Shown one piece after another: positions 34,676 to 44,640 of a stretch of 64,000 nt of DNA. The first letter of the stretch is position 1; every line of letters starts with the position of its first letter. This DNA is from an uncultured Prevotella sp. (lineage in GTDB: Bacteria; Bacteroidota; Bacteroidia; Bacteroidales; Bacteroidaceae), in assembly GCA_947170725.1 (NCBI GenBank), contig CAMVUM010000001.1:124001-188000 (forward strand). The letters are read 5' to 3'. Made by a program: the position numbers and the translations under genes. The notes beneath the pieces were generated by a model. The model did not search any database. It saw only the letters and a list, made by a program, of their open reading frames with translations, and was not told the origin of the DNA.

Positions 34676-35515
34676 ATGAATTACATGAAACTGAACAATG
34701 GCATCGAAATGCCGCAAATGGGCTATGGGGTCTATCAGGTATCGCCTGAGGAGTGTGAACGCTGTGTGTCGGACGCCTTGCGCGCAGGCTACCGCATGAT
34801 TGATACGGCGCAGGCCTATCATAATGAGGAGGGCGTGGGCAATGCCGTGAAGAAGAGCGGTATAGACCGCAAGGAGCTGTTCCTTGTCAGTAAGGTATGG
34901 ATTTCCAATTACGGCTACGAGAAGGCTAAGGCTTCCATCGAAGAGAGTCTGCGCAAGTTGCAGACCGACTACATCGACCTGATGCTGCTTCACCAACCTT
35001 TCTGCGACCGCTACGGTGCCTACCGTGCCTTGCAGGATGCCTATAAGGAAGGTAAGCTGCGTGCCATCGGCGTATCTAACTTCTACCCGGACCACTTTAT
35101 CGACATAGCAAGCAATATGGAGGTGGTTCCGGCCGTGAACCAGGTGGAGACGCACGTTTTCAATCAGCAGGTGGAGCCGCAGAAGATTATGGAAGAGTTC
35201 GGCACGCACATCATGTCGTGGGGACCCTTCGCCGAAGGGCGCAACAATCTGTTCGTCAACGAGACGCTGGCGCACATCGGTGCCCGGTATGGTAAGAGTG
35301 TGGCACAGGTGGCGCTCCGCTGGCTCATCCAGCGCGGCGTGATTATCATCCCCAAGTCCACACATGTGGAGCGTATGCAAGAGAACCTTGACATCTTCGA
35401 CTTTGAGCTTACCGATGAGGAAATGTGTCGGATTGCCAAACTTGACACCGGACATAGCCTCTTCTTCAACCATCACGATGCTGAGACGGCAAGAATGTTC
35501 ATGAACTGGAAATAA
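34676..35515 (+). CDS. Aldo/keto reductase
   Basis: 279 residues, a standard single-domain AKR without a signal peptide, so cytoplasmic. The catalytic tetrad is visible: DTAQAYHNEEGVG (Asp, Tyr), LVSKVWI (Lys) and LMLLHQPF (His). The NADPH site is IPKSTHVERMQENL. It resembles the DkgA/2,5-diketogluconate and methylglyoxal reductase group. It lies 20 bases after the cupin-CMD gene and is probably cotranscribed. Confidence 0.92.
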   Translation: MNYMKLNNGIEMPQMGYGVYQVSPEECERCVSDALRAGYRMIDTAQAYHNEEGVGNAVKKSGIDRKELFLVSKVWISNYGYEKAKASIEESLRKLQTDYIDLMLLHQPFCDRYGAYRALQDAYKEGKLRAIGVSNFYPDHFIDIASNMEVVPAVNQVETHVFNQQVEPQKIMEEFGTHIMSWGPFAEGRNNLFVNETLAHIGARYGKSVAQVALRWLIQRGVIIIPKSTHVERMQENLDIFDFELTDEEMCRIAKLDTGHSLFFNHHDAETARMFMNWK

Positions 35516-35574
35516 AGTAGGAACCGGAATGAAGAAGAATTTCGGAGACTAGACCATCCATCGCTCCGCCGCCC

Positions 35575-35661
35575 ATGCGCTCGTTTTATAAAGAACAGCG
35601 GTTCTTCCATGCAACTTTGGAGCAGACCGAACGATTCGGACGGATGCCGATGAAGGATTAA
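35575..35661 (+). other. Short remnant frame between reductase and flavodoxin genes
   Basis: A 28-codon frame (MRSFYKEQRFFHATLEQTER, then FGRMPMKD) ends 24 bases before the flavodoxin start. It has the look of a protein tail but no recognisable family or ribosome site. It is probably a deletion remnant. Confidence 0.25.
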
Positions 35662-35685
35662 GTGAATAACCCAAATACAAGAACA

Positions 35686-36471
35686 ATGAAAAAGATTTTG
35701 ATGTTATTGGTCAGTTTCCTGACCATCGTGAGCGGTTCAGCGTGTTCCAACGACAATATAATGTCGGAGCTGGACAACGACAACGAAGTGATTGAAGGTA
35801 CGGGCAGTGCTTACTTCGGTGGCAAGAAAGTGTTGGTCGCCTACTTTTCTTGGGGCGGAACCACCCAACGGATGGCACAGCATATTCAGAACATCACCGG
35901 AGCGGACGTGTTCCGCATTGAACCGGTAACGCCTTATCCTACGGCGTACACGCCTTGCACAGAGGTGGCACGCGAGGAGAAGGACAACAACGCCCGTCCT
36001 GCCATCAAAGGCACAGTGAACAATTGGGATGATTACGATGTTGTGTTCATAGGCTGCCCCGTATGGTGGTGGACCACGCCTATGATTATCCACACATTCT
36101 GCGAAAGCTACGGTTTCAAGGGAAAGACCGTAGTGCCGTTCTGCACCTACGCCGCCACTTATCGTGACGAAACTCTTGCCGAAATCGTCAACAGCACACC
36201 TGATGCCGCCCACCTTGCGGGTGAGGGACTGACAAGCGGCAGGATAACGCCATCTACCATCCAGACATGGATAGACCTTATCAACGAGGAATGGAACAAT
36301 CAGAACTCATCAGGCAGTTCCACATCGATCAGCCAAGTTACTACGGAAGTATTATCTGATATCCCACAAAAAATCTATGACCTTTCCGGACGAAAAGTGA
36401 CCGTATCCAATATGACCTACGGTATGTATGTCATAAAAGATTCAAACGGAAGCAGGAAAGTATTGAGATGA
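35686..36471 (+). CDS. Flavodoxin-like lipoprotein with C-terminal sorting-like tail
   Basis: 261 residues from MKKILMLLVSFLTIVSGSAC, a probable lipoprotein signal. The flavodoxin fold (about 45-205) has KVLVAYFSWGGTTQRMAQHI at the phosphate loop and FIGCPVWWWTTPMIIHTF at the flavin loop. The last 32 residues (KIYDLSGRKVTVSNMTYGMY then VIKDSNGSRKVLR) resemble the C-terminal sorting domain used by the Bacteroidetes type IX secretion system. A lipobox and a type IX-like tail on one protein is odd. A strong terminator follows. Confidence 0.87.
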   Translation: MKKILMLLVSFLTIVSGSACSNDNIMSELDNDNEVIEGTGSAYFGGKKVLVAYFSWGGTTQRMAQHIQNITGADVFRIEPVTPYPTAYTPCTEVAREEKDNNARPAIKGTVNNWDDYDVVFIGCPVWWWTTPMIIHTFCESYGFKGKTVVPFCTYAATYRDETLAEIVNSTPDAAHLAGEGLTSGRITPSTIQTWIDLINEEWNNQNSSGSSTSISQVTTEVLSDIPQKIYDLSGRKVTVSNMTYGMYVIKDSNGSRKVLR

Positions 36472-36489
36472 CATTATAATTTCTTTGTT

Positions 36490-36528
36490 GAAGAGGGTGT
36501 TTCAAAATGCAGATGAAGCACCCTCTTC
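36490..36528 (+). terminator. Terminator after the flavodoxin lipoprotein gene
   Basis: GAAGAGGGTGTTTCA and TGAAGCACCCTCTTC form a 15-bp stem with one G-T pair around AAATGCAGA. It starts 19 bases after the stop. Confidence 0.8.
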
Positions 36529-36839
36529 AAAATAGGCACAGCCTCTTTTTCTTAGCCATCAAGACGTTCCGTGCGTTTTGGAATGGCATACAGGTGTGAT
36601 GCCAATAAGAATCCATAAGAACTGATAGCTTATATATTTACAAAACTACTGCTGCAAAAAAAATCGTTTTAGATCGTTTTTGGGGATTTTTATGCCCATT
36701 TCAGCCATTTTTCTTTCTGTTTTCCGTCCGGTCAGCGGGCTTTTTTGTGCCTACTTGTTCCCGTAAGGCTCTCCCGGCTTTTCCAGAATTAAATTTCTCC
36801 TTGTTTTTTGATTGCCGATTTTGTCCTGAAAAGTTACCG

Positions 36840-36964
36840 TTTTGTTCCCGTAAGGGCCTCCTTGGGTTGCAACAACGGCCTTGTTGTGATGCAACGGCGG
36901 CCCCGTTGCATCGCCGTAAAGGCCCCGTTGCAGAGTCGGGAGGGCCTTACGGCAGACCCACCGC
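36840..36964. repeat. Dispersed structured element, copy 3 (core only)
   Basis: Shares the GC-rich core of the copies at 10405 and 18790: CCCGTAAGGGCCTCC, GGTTGCAACAACGGCC, and an ending GGGAGGGCCTTACGGCAGACC-like segment. It contains its own 10-bp stem, GATGCAACGG with CCGTTGCATC. The flanking parts (36529-36839 and 36965-37218) are AT-rich or low complexity, and I see no gene in them. Confidence 0.6.
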
Positions 36965-37265
36965 GCCGCTGCCGTTGTTTTGTGCCAATGGTACGATTTC
37001 TATGTGGTTAAGAATGAGGTAGTTATGAAACATGTAAATATATAGTCACGGTGACCCCTAATATTTGATACGCGCATGCTTGCGATATTTGCGGCCTCGG
37101 TCGATTTTTTTTGAAAAGTCCCTCTTCTCGTGGGCGTAAAAGTCAGAACTAAATTTACAAATTTGGGTGTGGTGGTTCGTCTGTATGTCCTTGTGTTGGA
37201 AAACAATCGTTTGCAAACTGTCAAAATGCAGATGAAACATCCTCATAGTAACGTTTTGAAGATTA

Positions 37266-38360
<1,095 letters not shown>

Positions 38361-38370
38361 TTAATGTTTT

Positions 38371-39525
38371 CTACATACACTCTTTCAATACTTTAAAGAC
38401 TTCATCTCTTGAAAATTGCTTGCAACAGCCAGGTGTGAGGAAGCAGGTGTCGGCGGCGGAGTGCAATACGCTTTCATCCGTGATGCCCATTTCGCTCCAG
38501 CGGGTGGGCAGTCCGATTTCCTTGATGAACGATTCGAGTGCGTCGATGCCTCGTGTGGCTGTCTCCTCGGTGGTTTTTCCTTTTACGCCCCATACGGTTT
38601 CCGCTATGCGTGCCAGCTTCTCCTTGCCCTCATCCTGCAGATGGCGGTAGAGCGTTGGATGGATGACCGCCAGTCCCTGTCCGTGGTTGCAGTCGGTGTA
38701 AGCCCCCACGGCGTGCTCGATCATGTGGCACTGGAAGTCGGTCTGCTTGCCCAATTTCAGCATCCCGTTCTCCGCCATCGCCGATGCCCACATCAGTTCG
38801 CCACGGGCAAAGTCATCATCGGGATTGGCAATCAAGGCACGCAGGTTCTTGACGACATTCCGCATGATTGCCTCGTTGATTTCATCACTGAGATTCGTGC
38901 TTTGCGGCTTACCCATGTAGGTCTCCATGCAGTGAGATAGCGTGTCGAAGGCTCCGCTGACAACCTGTTTCATGGGCAGGGTCTTTGTCAGGTCGCTGTC
39001 CAGTATGGCAAACGAATGGAATGCTCCGAAAAGCGGTTGTTTCAGTTTCTTCTCTTCGTGGGTAATCACCGCCCCGTTGTTCTGTTCGGCTCCAGTACCC
39101 GATGCGGTGACTACGGCTCCCATCGGAATAAATTCAACAGGCAGATGATGACGCACATACCACGCGTCCCACACATCCTCGTCCATTCGTGCTTGTGCTG
39201 ACACAATCTTGCAGCAGTCGATGACCGACCCGCCGCCCACGGCGAGAATGAACTCGATATCGTTTTCGCGTACCAGGCGTGCGCCTTCCTGTACTTTCGC
39301 ATACGTGGGATTTGGCATGATGCCGCTGAAGTCCGTCACCTGTTTTCCGCATGCTTCCAGCCACGAACGTATTTTGTCATACAGTCCTGTGCGTTTCAGT
39401 GAACCACTTCCGTAGGCAAGCAGTACCCGCTGTCCCACATTCTTCATTTCTTCTTTTATCGCGCTCTCCGCGCATCCCTTGCCAAAGTGTTGGCGAACGG
39501 GATATTCATAATTGAAACTGTTCAT
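38371..39525 (-). CDS. Iron-containing alcohol dehydrogenase
   Basis: 384 residues, cytoplasmic, typical of group III butanol dehydrogenase/YqhD-like enzymes. NAD(P) binding is by LAVGGGSVIDCCKIVSAQAR. Metal ligands are intact: GAFDTLSHCMETYM gives the Asp and first His, CHMIEHAVGAYTDCNHGQGL gives the other His residues. It reduces aldehydes to alcohols. YqhD in E. coli detoxifies short aldehydes under an AraC-type regulator, which makes the nearby AraC gene suggestive. It is followed by the hydrolase gene and preceded by a promoter. Confidence 0.93.
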   Translation of the reverse strand: MNSFNYEYPVRQHFGKGCAESAIKEEMKNVGQRVLLAYGSGSLKRTGLYDKIRSWLEACGKQVTDFSGIMPNPTYAKVQEGARLVRENDIEFILAVGGGSVIDCCKIVSAQARMDEDVWDAWYVRHHLPVEFIPMGAVVTASGTGAEQNNGAVITHEEKKLKQPLFGAFHSFAILDSDLTKTLPMKQVVSGAFDTLSHCMETYMGKPQSTNLSDEINEAIMRNVVKNLRALIANPDDDFARGELMWASAMAENGMLKLGKQTDFQCHMIEHAVGAYTDCNHGQGLAVIHPTLYRHLQDEGKEKLARIAETVWGVKGKTTEETATRGIDALESFIKEIGLPTRWSEMGITDESVLHSAADTCFLTPGCCKQFSRDEVFKVLKECM

Positions 39526-39589
39526 GATGTATTTTTAATTTTAGATTTATAATTATTCAATTTAGCGATGTTTTTTTATTGTTATGGTG

Positions 39590-39597
39590 CAAAGGTA
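39590..39597 (-). promoter_or_regulatory. Minus-7 element of the iron alcohol dehydrogenase operon
   Basis: Minus strand TACCTTTG matches TAnnTTTG and lies 64 bases upstream of the ATG. The remaining gap to the divergent gene at 39835 holds nothing else that I can name. Confidence 0.65.
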
Positions 39598-39834
39598 CAG
39601 CTGTTGGACACGACCTCGCTTATACAGACTACGGATTGATTTGCTGTTTTTACGGGAACCTTTCGATTAAGTCTCGGCGGAGAAAGGTGCGCGAAAGCGA
39701 ATGATTTCATACCGTATATATCAGTTGGCAAGAAACAGCAAAAAGGTAAAATATCACGGAGATATTTATAATAAGGGACAGCCTATTAGTTACGACCTTT
39801 GCAAACAAAATTAAAAATAGTCAACAATATAGCA

Positions 39835-40935
39835 ATGAAAGATTTTACGTTTAGAAATGACACGAAACTTCTCTTTTGCAACGACATCAGAGAAACGGTT
39901 GCCGGCATTGCCAAAGGCAAAAAAGTGATGGTGGTTTATGGCGGAGGTTCTGTAAAACGAAACGGATGTTATGAGGACATCACTGGAGCCTTGGCGGAAG
40001 CGGACATTCCCTTTGTGGACTATGGCGGTTCGTCAAGGGAGTTCAATAAGATAGAGGAAGGCATCCGTTGGGCAAAGGCTAACGGTGTGACGATGATTAT
40101 CGGCGCAGGCGGTGCAAGCGTGATGGACAGTGCTAAGCTGATAGCCTTCGGCTACTATCACGAAGCTGACCTGTGGGAATACCTGAAAGGAAGACCGTCC
40201 TACGGCCTGGAGCGGATGCCGCTCGCGCTGATTCCCACCTATCCGTCGAGTGGTTCGGAAAACGGGTTGGGTGCCGTATCGGTCGATTCACGCAACGGCG
40301 ACTTCGGAACGGCATACGGCATTCCTGCCGACTACGCGATTCTCTGTCCAAAATACTCCCTGAGCCTTGGTAAAGAGATGACCGCCTACACGGGACTGGT
40401 AACGCTGGTGCAACTGTCAGCGTGCATCCTCGGTGATCGCAACAAGATGTCCTATGACGCAGGCATTTCTTATATAAAAAATGTACTTGAAGCCACCCGT
40501 ACCTTGCAGGAGCATCCCGATGATCTTGACGCACGAGGAACCATTCTGTTGGGTGCATCGCTTTCCACATCTTCACGTCTCGGCATCGGAAAAGTGGAGC
40601 AGTTTGCCTACGAGATTTATGAACTGGAGTTTCTGCCCGAAGTGCTCTTCGGCAGTACCTACCGTCGCAGCCTGACAAGCGTATTCCCACGTTTTCTCCG
40701 CGTTATGGGTAGGCATCACGCCGAGGACGTCCGCCGCTATTTCCTTGATGCGTTCGGTTTTGACTCGTCCATTGAAGAATCTTCGCACAAGTTGACGGAG
40801 TTGTTTGCCTCTTTCGGTGTGCCGATGTACTACGAGGGAGAAGTCAGTCATGAACAAGTGGATGCCGTTCCTTGTACGACCGAACTCGGAAAGGAAGAGG
40901 TGTATGAGATGATAAACGACTTGATGTGTAGATAA
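39835..40935 (+). CDS. Iron-type alcohol dehydrogenase homologue lacking the metal ligands
   Basis: 366 residues from MKDFTFRNDTKLLFCNDI. The N-terminal nucleotide domain is recognisable (VMVVYGGGSVKRNGCYEDIT; IIGAGGASVMDSAKLIAFGY). In the C-terminal domain the ligand positions differ: the Asp and His of the usual GxDALxH motif become Val and Gln (TGLVTLVQLSACIL), and the two His of the later motif become Glu (GKVEQFAYEIYELEFLPEVL). By-eye alignment with the neighbour at 38371 shows no conserved ligand. It may be a non-catalytic or re-purposed homologue, or it may use the Glu residues with another metal. It is divergent from the intact enzyme. Confidence 0.8.
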   Translation: MKDFTFRNDTKLLFCNDIRETVAGIAKGKKVMVVYGGGSVKRNGCYEDITGALAEADIPFVDYGGSSREFNKIEEGIRWAKANGVTMIIGAGGASVMDSAKLIAFGYYHEADLWEYLKGRPSYGLERMPLALIPTYPSSGSENGLGAVSVDSRNGDFGTAYGIPADYAILCPKYSLSLGKEMTAYTGLVTLVQLSACILGDRNKMSYDAGISYIKNVLEATRTLQEHPDDLDARGTILLGASLSTSSRLGIGKVEQFAYEIYELEFLPEVLFGSTYRRSLTSVFPRFLRVMGRHHAEDVRRYFLDAFGFDSSIEESSHKLTELFASFGVPMYYEGEVSHEQVDAVPCTTELGKEEVYEMINDLMCR

Positions 40936-41063
40936 TATACAATCAAAAATTCCTATAAGGTTGATTTCAAGATCTGAAACAGGCGGTAATGGAAAAAGAG
41001 CATACTGTTTTCCGTTACCGCCGGTTTCATGTCTTCGGCATAGCATAAGGCGGTTACAACATA

Positions 41064-41195
41064 ATGAAAAAGGAAAAAGACATGAAAACATTAATAAAAG
41101 ACATGAAAACTCTCGCTCAAGAGAAAGAAGCTATAGTTGAACATGCTCACGAAGTTCGTTTCAGTTCCAATTCCAGTCATTTTGACCGGATGTGA
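41064..41195 (+). pseudogene. Small open frame interrupted by an in-frame TGA
   Basis: A 43-codon frame (MKKEKDMKTLIKDMKTLAQE ... SHFDRM) ends at TGA, and the same frame continues ASEKEPDKWIDGL to a TAA at 41236. The charged, helical composition looks protein-like. It could be a small gene with a nonsense change or an accident. Otherwise the 40936-41295 gap shows no feature. Confidence 0.3.
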
Positions 41196-41295
41196 GCGTC
41201 GGAAAAAGAACCGGATAAATGGATTGACGGACTTTAATGGTTAATCTCAACTATATGGCACAGAAGAGGGGCATGCAAGGTGCACTGGCTTCTGT

Positions 41296-42129
41296 CTATT
41301 CCCTGTACTCCGTCGGGTTCATCCCTAAATTGCGCTGCACATAACGGCTGAAATAGGCTGGCGAAGAGAATCCGAACATATCGGAGATACGGACGAAAGT
41401 CAGGGATTTGTCTCTCAGAAGACGGGCGATGTCGAGGGCGGTGTAGCGGTTTATCCAATAGTTGGCCGCATAGCCGCTCACTTTCTTCGACACTTCGGAA
41501 AGGTATTTGGATGTGACGCAGAGACGGTCGGCATAATACGATACCTCGCGGTGTTGGCGATACGTGCCGTCTTCCAGCATGGAGAGAAAGCGGTTCATGA
41601 TTGCTGCACTTTGGGTGGAAACACCTGTCTCGCCGTAGAGGTGCGAGTGAAAATCGAAAAAGTCGAGGATGAGCATCTGCACGGCGGCGATGAGCATGTC
41701 GCGGCGGAAGTGGTGTCCGGTGTCGTTAAGGCGTTGTTCCACCATCCGGAAGTCGCTGAGGCACACTTCCTGTTGTTCTGGCGTGAGGTGCATCACGGGG
41801 TTGAGAAAGAGGGCGAGCTGCCCTTTCATCCCATAGTTGCTCTGCGGTGTACAGAGACTTATGAAATCAGAAGTAATATAGATTATCTTCACTTTGAAAT
41901 CGGCCGAAGGCTGCATCCTTTCTATCAACTTACCCTTGCGCACAATCATAAGGTCGCCCTCACGCAATTCAAATTCACGTCCGTTGAACACAAACCGGCA
42001 GAAGCCCCCTGTACAGAGGGCATGAACCAGATAGTCACAGCAACAGTCATCATCGCAGAAGAAACTGTAGTTATTACCTCTCAAATGCCGCAACGAGTCG
42101 GCAACAACAATATTTTTCTGTTCATTCAT
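41296..42129 (-). CDS. AraC-family transcriptional regulator
   Basis: 277 residues from MNEQKNIV (an ATG nine bases upstream is equally possible). A TACCTTTG promoter element at 42155-42162 excludes the still longer frame. The N-terminal cupin-like sensing domain (about 15-130, FVFNGREFELREGDLMIVRK) precedes two helix-turn-helix motifs at the C-terminus (about 185-277, LCVTSKYLSEVSKKVSG; FVRISDMFGFSSPAYFSRYV). It is divergent from an aldo/keto reductase and central to the redox island, so it probably controls it. Confidence 0.9.
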   Translation of the reverse strand: MNEQKNIVVADSLRHLRGNNYSFFCDDDCCCDYLVHALCTGGFCRFVFNGREFELREGDLMIVRKGKLIERMQPSADFKVKIIYITSDFISLCTPQSNYGMKGQLALFLNPVMHLTPEQQEVCLSDFRMVEQRLNDTGHHFRRDMLIAAVQMLILDFFDFHSHLYGETGVSTQSAAIMNRFLSMLEDGTYRQHREVSYYADRLCVTSKYLSEVSKKVSGYAANYWINRYTALDIARLLRDKSLTFVRISDMFGFSSPAYFSRYVQRNLGMNPTEYRE

Positions 42130-42154
42130 AATTAACATCGTCTTGTGCCGATTG

Positions 42155-42162
42155 CAAAGGTA
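42155..42162 (-). promoter_or_regulatory. Minus-7 element of the AraC gene
   Basis: Minus strand TACCTTTG, 26 bases upstream of the chosen ATG. Confidence 0.6.
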
Positions 42163-42315
42163 CATATTTTCAGCTATATAGAAAAAATAAAAGATGTAAA
42201 TTAGCTTACCTTTTTTGCTGTTTCAGGTTTCATGGCGACAATAGAGACCTGTAAAAACCGGAATAAATGTATTTTCATCCGCAATCCGTATAATGCCGCT
42301 CACGGATAATCCTCC

Positions 42316-42323
42316 TACATTTG
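42316..42323 (+). promoter_or_regulatory. Minus-7 element of the aldo/keto reductase gene
   Basis: TACATTTG, a TAnnTTTG match, 32 bases upstream of the ATG at 42355 and divergent from the AraC promoter. Confidence 0.65.
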
Positions 42324-42354
42324 CAACACAATAAATTCAGAAAAAGAAACAGAC

Positions 42355-43362
42355 ATGAATTACAGAACATTAGGACCTGGCAGACTGCGCGTGTCTGCCG
42401 TCGGACTGGGATGTATGGGCATGAGCCATGCCTACGGTGCGCCTGCTGACAAACGCGAAATGAAGAACCTTCTGGCAGATGCCGTAGATATGGGTTATAC
42501 ACTCTTCGATACAGCTGAGGTATATGGGACACCGCAAAATCCGCATGACAATGAGGAACTGCTCGGCGAAGTCCTGAAGCCGCTGCGCGACCATGTGGTG
42601 ATTGCCACCAAGTTCGGCATATCCTTCGACAGGCCTGACGAACCAGGTACGCATAAGCTTATTCCATGTTCACGCCCGAAAGCAATACGCCGCTCCGTAG
42701 AGGATTCCCTGCGCCGCTTGCATACCGACCGTATTGACATTTATTATCAGCACCGCATTGACCCGGATGTGCAGCCGGAAGAGGTGGCGGAGGTAATGGC
42801 GGATTTGATACGCGAAGGGAAAATCCTGCATTGGGGTATCTCGGAGGCAACGGAGGAGTACCTGCGCCGTGCTCATCGTGTATGTCCCGTGACAGCCGTA
42901 CAGAACCGCTACTCCATGATGGCACGGCACCACGAACGGCTCTTCCATGTGCTTGAAGAATTAGGTATAGGTTTCGTCGCATTTTCGCCTCTTGCCAACG
43001 GCGTGCTGACTACTTGTTACACTGCTGACAGCCGTTTTGATGCCGCTACCGATTATCGTGCTTCCATGCCGCAGTTCCGCAAGGAGAGTTTCGAGCTGAA
43101 CCGCAAATTGTTCGCCTTGCTTGACCGTCTCGCCGAAGACCATCATGCCACGCCTTCACAGATTGCTCTTGCCTGGATGCTCTGCAAACGTCCGTGGATT
43201 GTGCCTATTCCCGGTACACGACACCTCTGTCGACTGAAAGAAAATATCGGGGCAGCTGACATCGCCCTGACGAAGGAGGAGGTGTGTAATATTGACGAGG
43301 AACTTGACAACATGAAGATGAGCGAGGTGTTCGGCGGTTCGCCCGTAAAAAAAGCAATATAA
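42355..43362 (+). CDS. Aldo/keto reductase (YajO/Tas-like)
   Basis: 335 residues, cytoplasmic. TLFDTAEVYGTPQNPHDNEE supplies Asp and Tyr, ATKFGISF the Lys and IYYQHRID the His of the AKR tetrad. VPIPGTRHLCRLKENIGAAD binds NADPH. Length and motifs fit the AKR subgroup of general aldehyde reductases. It is transcribed away from the AraC regulator and followed by an esterase fragment and a flavodoxin gene. Confidence 0.93.
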   Translation: MNYRTLGPGRLRVSAVGLGCMGMSHAYGAPADKREMKNLLADAVDMGYTLFDTAEVYGTPQNPHDNEELLGEVLKPLRDHVVIATKFGISFDRPDEPGTHKLIPCSRPKAIRRSVEDSLRRLHTDRIDIYYQHRIDPDVQPEEVAEVMADLIREGKILHWGISEATEEYLRRAHRVCPVTAVQNRYSMMARHHERLFHVLEELGIGFVAFSPLANGVLTTCYTADSRFDAATDYRASMPQFRKESFELNRKLFALLDRLAEDHHATPSQIALAWMLCKRPWIVPIPGTRHLCRLKENIGAADIALTKEEVCNIDEELDNMKMSEVFGGSPVKKAI

Positions 43363-43376
43363 AGGGAGGTGTGTGT

Positions 43377-43670
43377 ATGCGCAGAGTTCTTGCCCTTTTG
43401 AAAGCACAGGCATTCGAACTGGACGCACCAGCATATGCCTGTGTGGGCACTAATGACGGAATCGCCTCATGGCGCACCATGCAAAACCGCCTGCAGCGTC
43501 TTTCGGCTCTTGGCATCCCGACAGAATTCCACGCCTACGAAGGGCTTTCACATGGTTTTGGCATCGGTACCGGAACAGTGGCCGAAGGATGGGTAGAGGA
43601 TGCACTCGACTTCTGGAAACAGAACAGGACGGATGATGTAAATACCGGGATAGAAAATGTATATAAATAA
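43377..43670 (+). pseudogene. C-terminal fragment of an alpha/beta hydrolase (esterase)
   Basis: 97 codons with a ribosome site (AGGGAGG) and ATG, so it may still be translated. DAPAYACVGTNDGIASWRTM carries the catalytic Asp region and EGLSHGFGIGTGTVAEGW the catalytic His. The nucleophile half found in intact acetyl-esterase-like enzymes is absent. It begins 14 bases after the reductase stop, so a deletion removed the N-terminal two thirds. Confidence 0.7.
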
Positions 43671-43697
43671 TGTAGAATATCTAAAAATGGAAAGAAG

Positions 43698-44387
43698 ATG
43701 AAAAAGACAGTTCTATTTGTAGTCATAGTCGTTTGTGCCATAGCAGGTGCATGGGCATATGCAAATTGTGATTCAAAGGAAACGACGGGACAAACCCCAG
43801 TTTCTCAGGAAGTAGTAGTACATTCCATGGCTCTGAGTAAAGATGCAAAAGTTCTGGTTGCTTATTTTACGGTGCCGGAAGCGGACGGGGTGGATGCCTC
43901 TTCTGGTGCCAGCCGGATTATTGACAATGGACATCTTTACGGCAATACGGAATATGTTGCCCGAATTGTCAGCGAAGCTACCGGAGGTGACTTGTTTGCC
44001 ATCAAAACTGTGCAGACCTATCCCGGAGGACATAAGGAACTTGTGGACGCTGCCAAAAAGGAAGCGGAAGCTAAAATCCGTCCAGAACTGTTTTCGCACA
44101 TCAGGAACTTGAAAGACTACGACGTGGTATTCGTCGGTTATCCGAACTGGTGGTACGATATGCCTATGCCGCTATATACGTTCTTTGAAGAATATGATTT
44201 TAGCGGCAAGACTGTCATCCCATTTTGCACGCATGGTGGCAGCCGCTTCTCGCAGTCTGTCAAGACCATTACTGAACTTGAGAAGAATGCAACCGTTATA
44301 CAAGGACCTTCCGTCTCGCGTGACAATATGGCCACAGCGAAAGACAATGTGTTGAAATGGCTGCAAAAACATGGATTGGGAAAATAG
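43698..44387 (+). CDS. Exported flavodoxin
   Basis: 229 residues. MKKTVLFVVIVVCAIAGAWA is a signal peptide or membrane anchor. The flavodoxin_4-type fold (about 48-225) has VLVAYFTVPEADGVDASSG followed by YGNTEYVARI, and FVGYPNWWYDMPMPLYTF at the flavin loop. It is the fifth flavodoxin-fold protein of the island and the last of the plus-strand run. The redox partner is not known. Confidence 0.9.
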   Translation: MKKTVLFVVIVVCAIAGAWAYANCDSKETTGQTPVSQEVVVHSMALSKDAKVLVAYFTVPEADGVDASSGASRIIDNGHLYGNTEYVARIVSEATGGDLFAIKTVQTYPGGHKELVDAAKKEAEAKIRPELFSHIRNLKDYDVVFVGYPNWWYDMPMPLYTFFEEYDFSGKTVIPFCTHGGSRFSQSVKTITELEKNATVIQGPSVSRDNMATAKDNVLKWLQKHGLGK

Positions 44388-44434
44388 TAACCATTCAATA
44401 AAATGGGATAATTGGAACGAAGAAAGATCTTGTG

Positions 44435-44468
44435 CGGGTGTGTCAAAATACAGATGAAGCACATCCTC
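44435..44468. repeat. Degenerate copy of the TGTCAAAATGCAGATGAA hairpin element
   Basis: GGGTGTGTCAAAATACAGAT then GAAGCACATCC matches the terminator at 36490 with several changes, so the stem is weak. Another partial copy is at 37219-37244. Its position after the flavodoxin gene suggests a decayed terminator. Confidence 0.5.
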
Positions 44469-44585
44469 TTGCTTTTCTGCCACACTCTCAATATGCTCTT
44501 CCTTGCCCATCCTGTAGGCATCAAGTTTAAGCAGCTTGCCGAGCATCACGATGAACAGCGATACTACATGGCAGCAGCAAGCAGT

Positions 44586-44616
44586 ATGTTCATGCAGAAG
44601 ACTTCGGCATGAACAT
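44586..44616 (-). terminator. Perfect hairpin after the outer-membrane protein gene
   Basis: ATGTTCATGC and GCATGAACAT flank an 11-base loop with an inner GAAG/CTTC stem. It lies 25 bases beyond the stop of the minus-strand gene. Confidence 0.6.
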
Positions 44617-44640
44617 GCTGTGCATTTCTCTCGCGGTTTG

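Noticed and set aside
34511..35476. Minus-strand frame of 321 codons
   Set aside because: Antisense to the aldo/keto reductase with an intact catalytic tetrad.
36747..37022. Plus-strand frame of 91 codons
   Set aside because: It covers the GC-rich dispersed repeat and has Arg/Pro/Cys-rich composition with no start signal.
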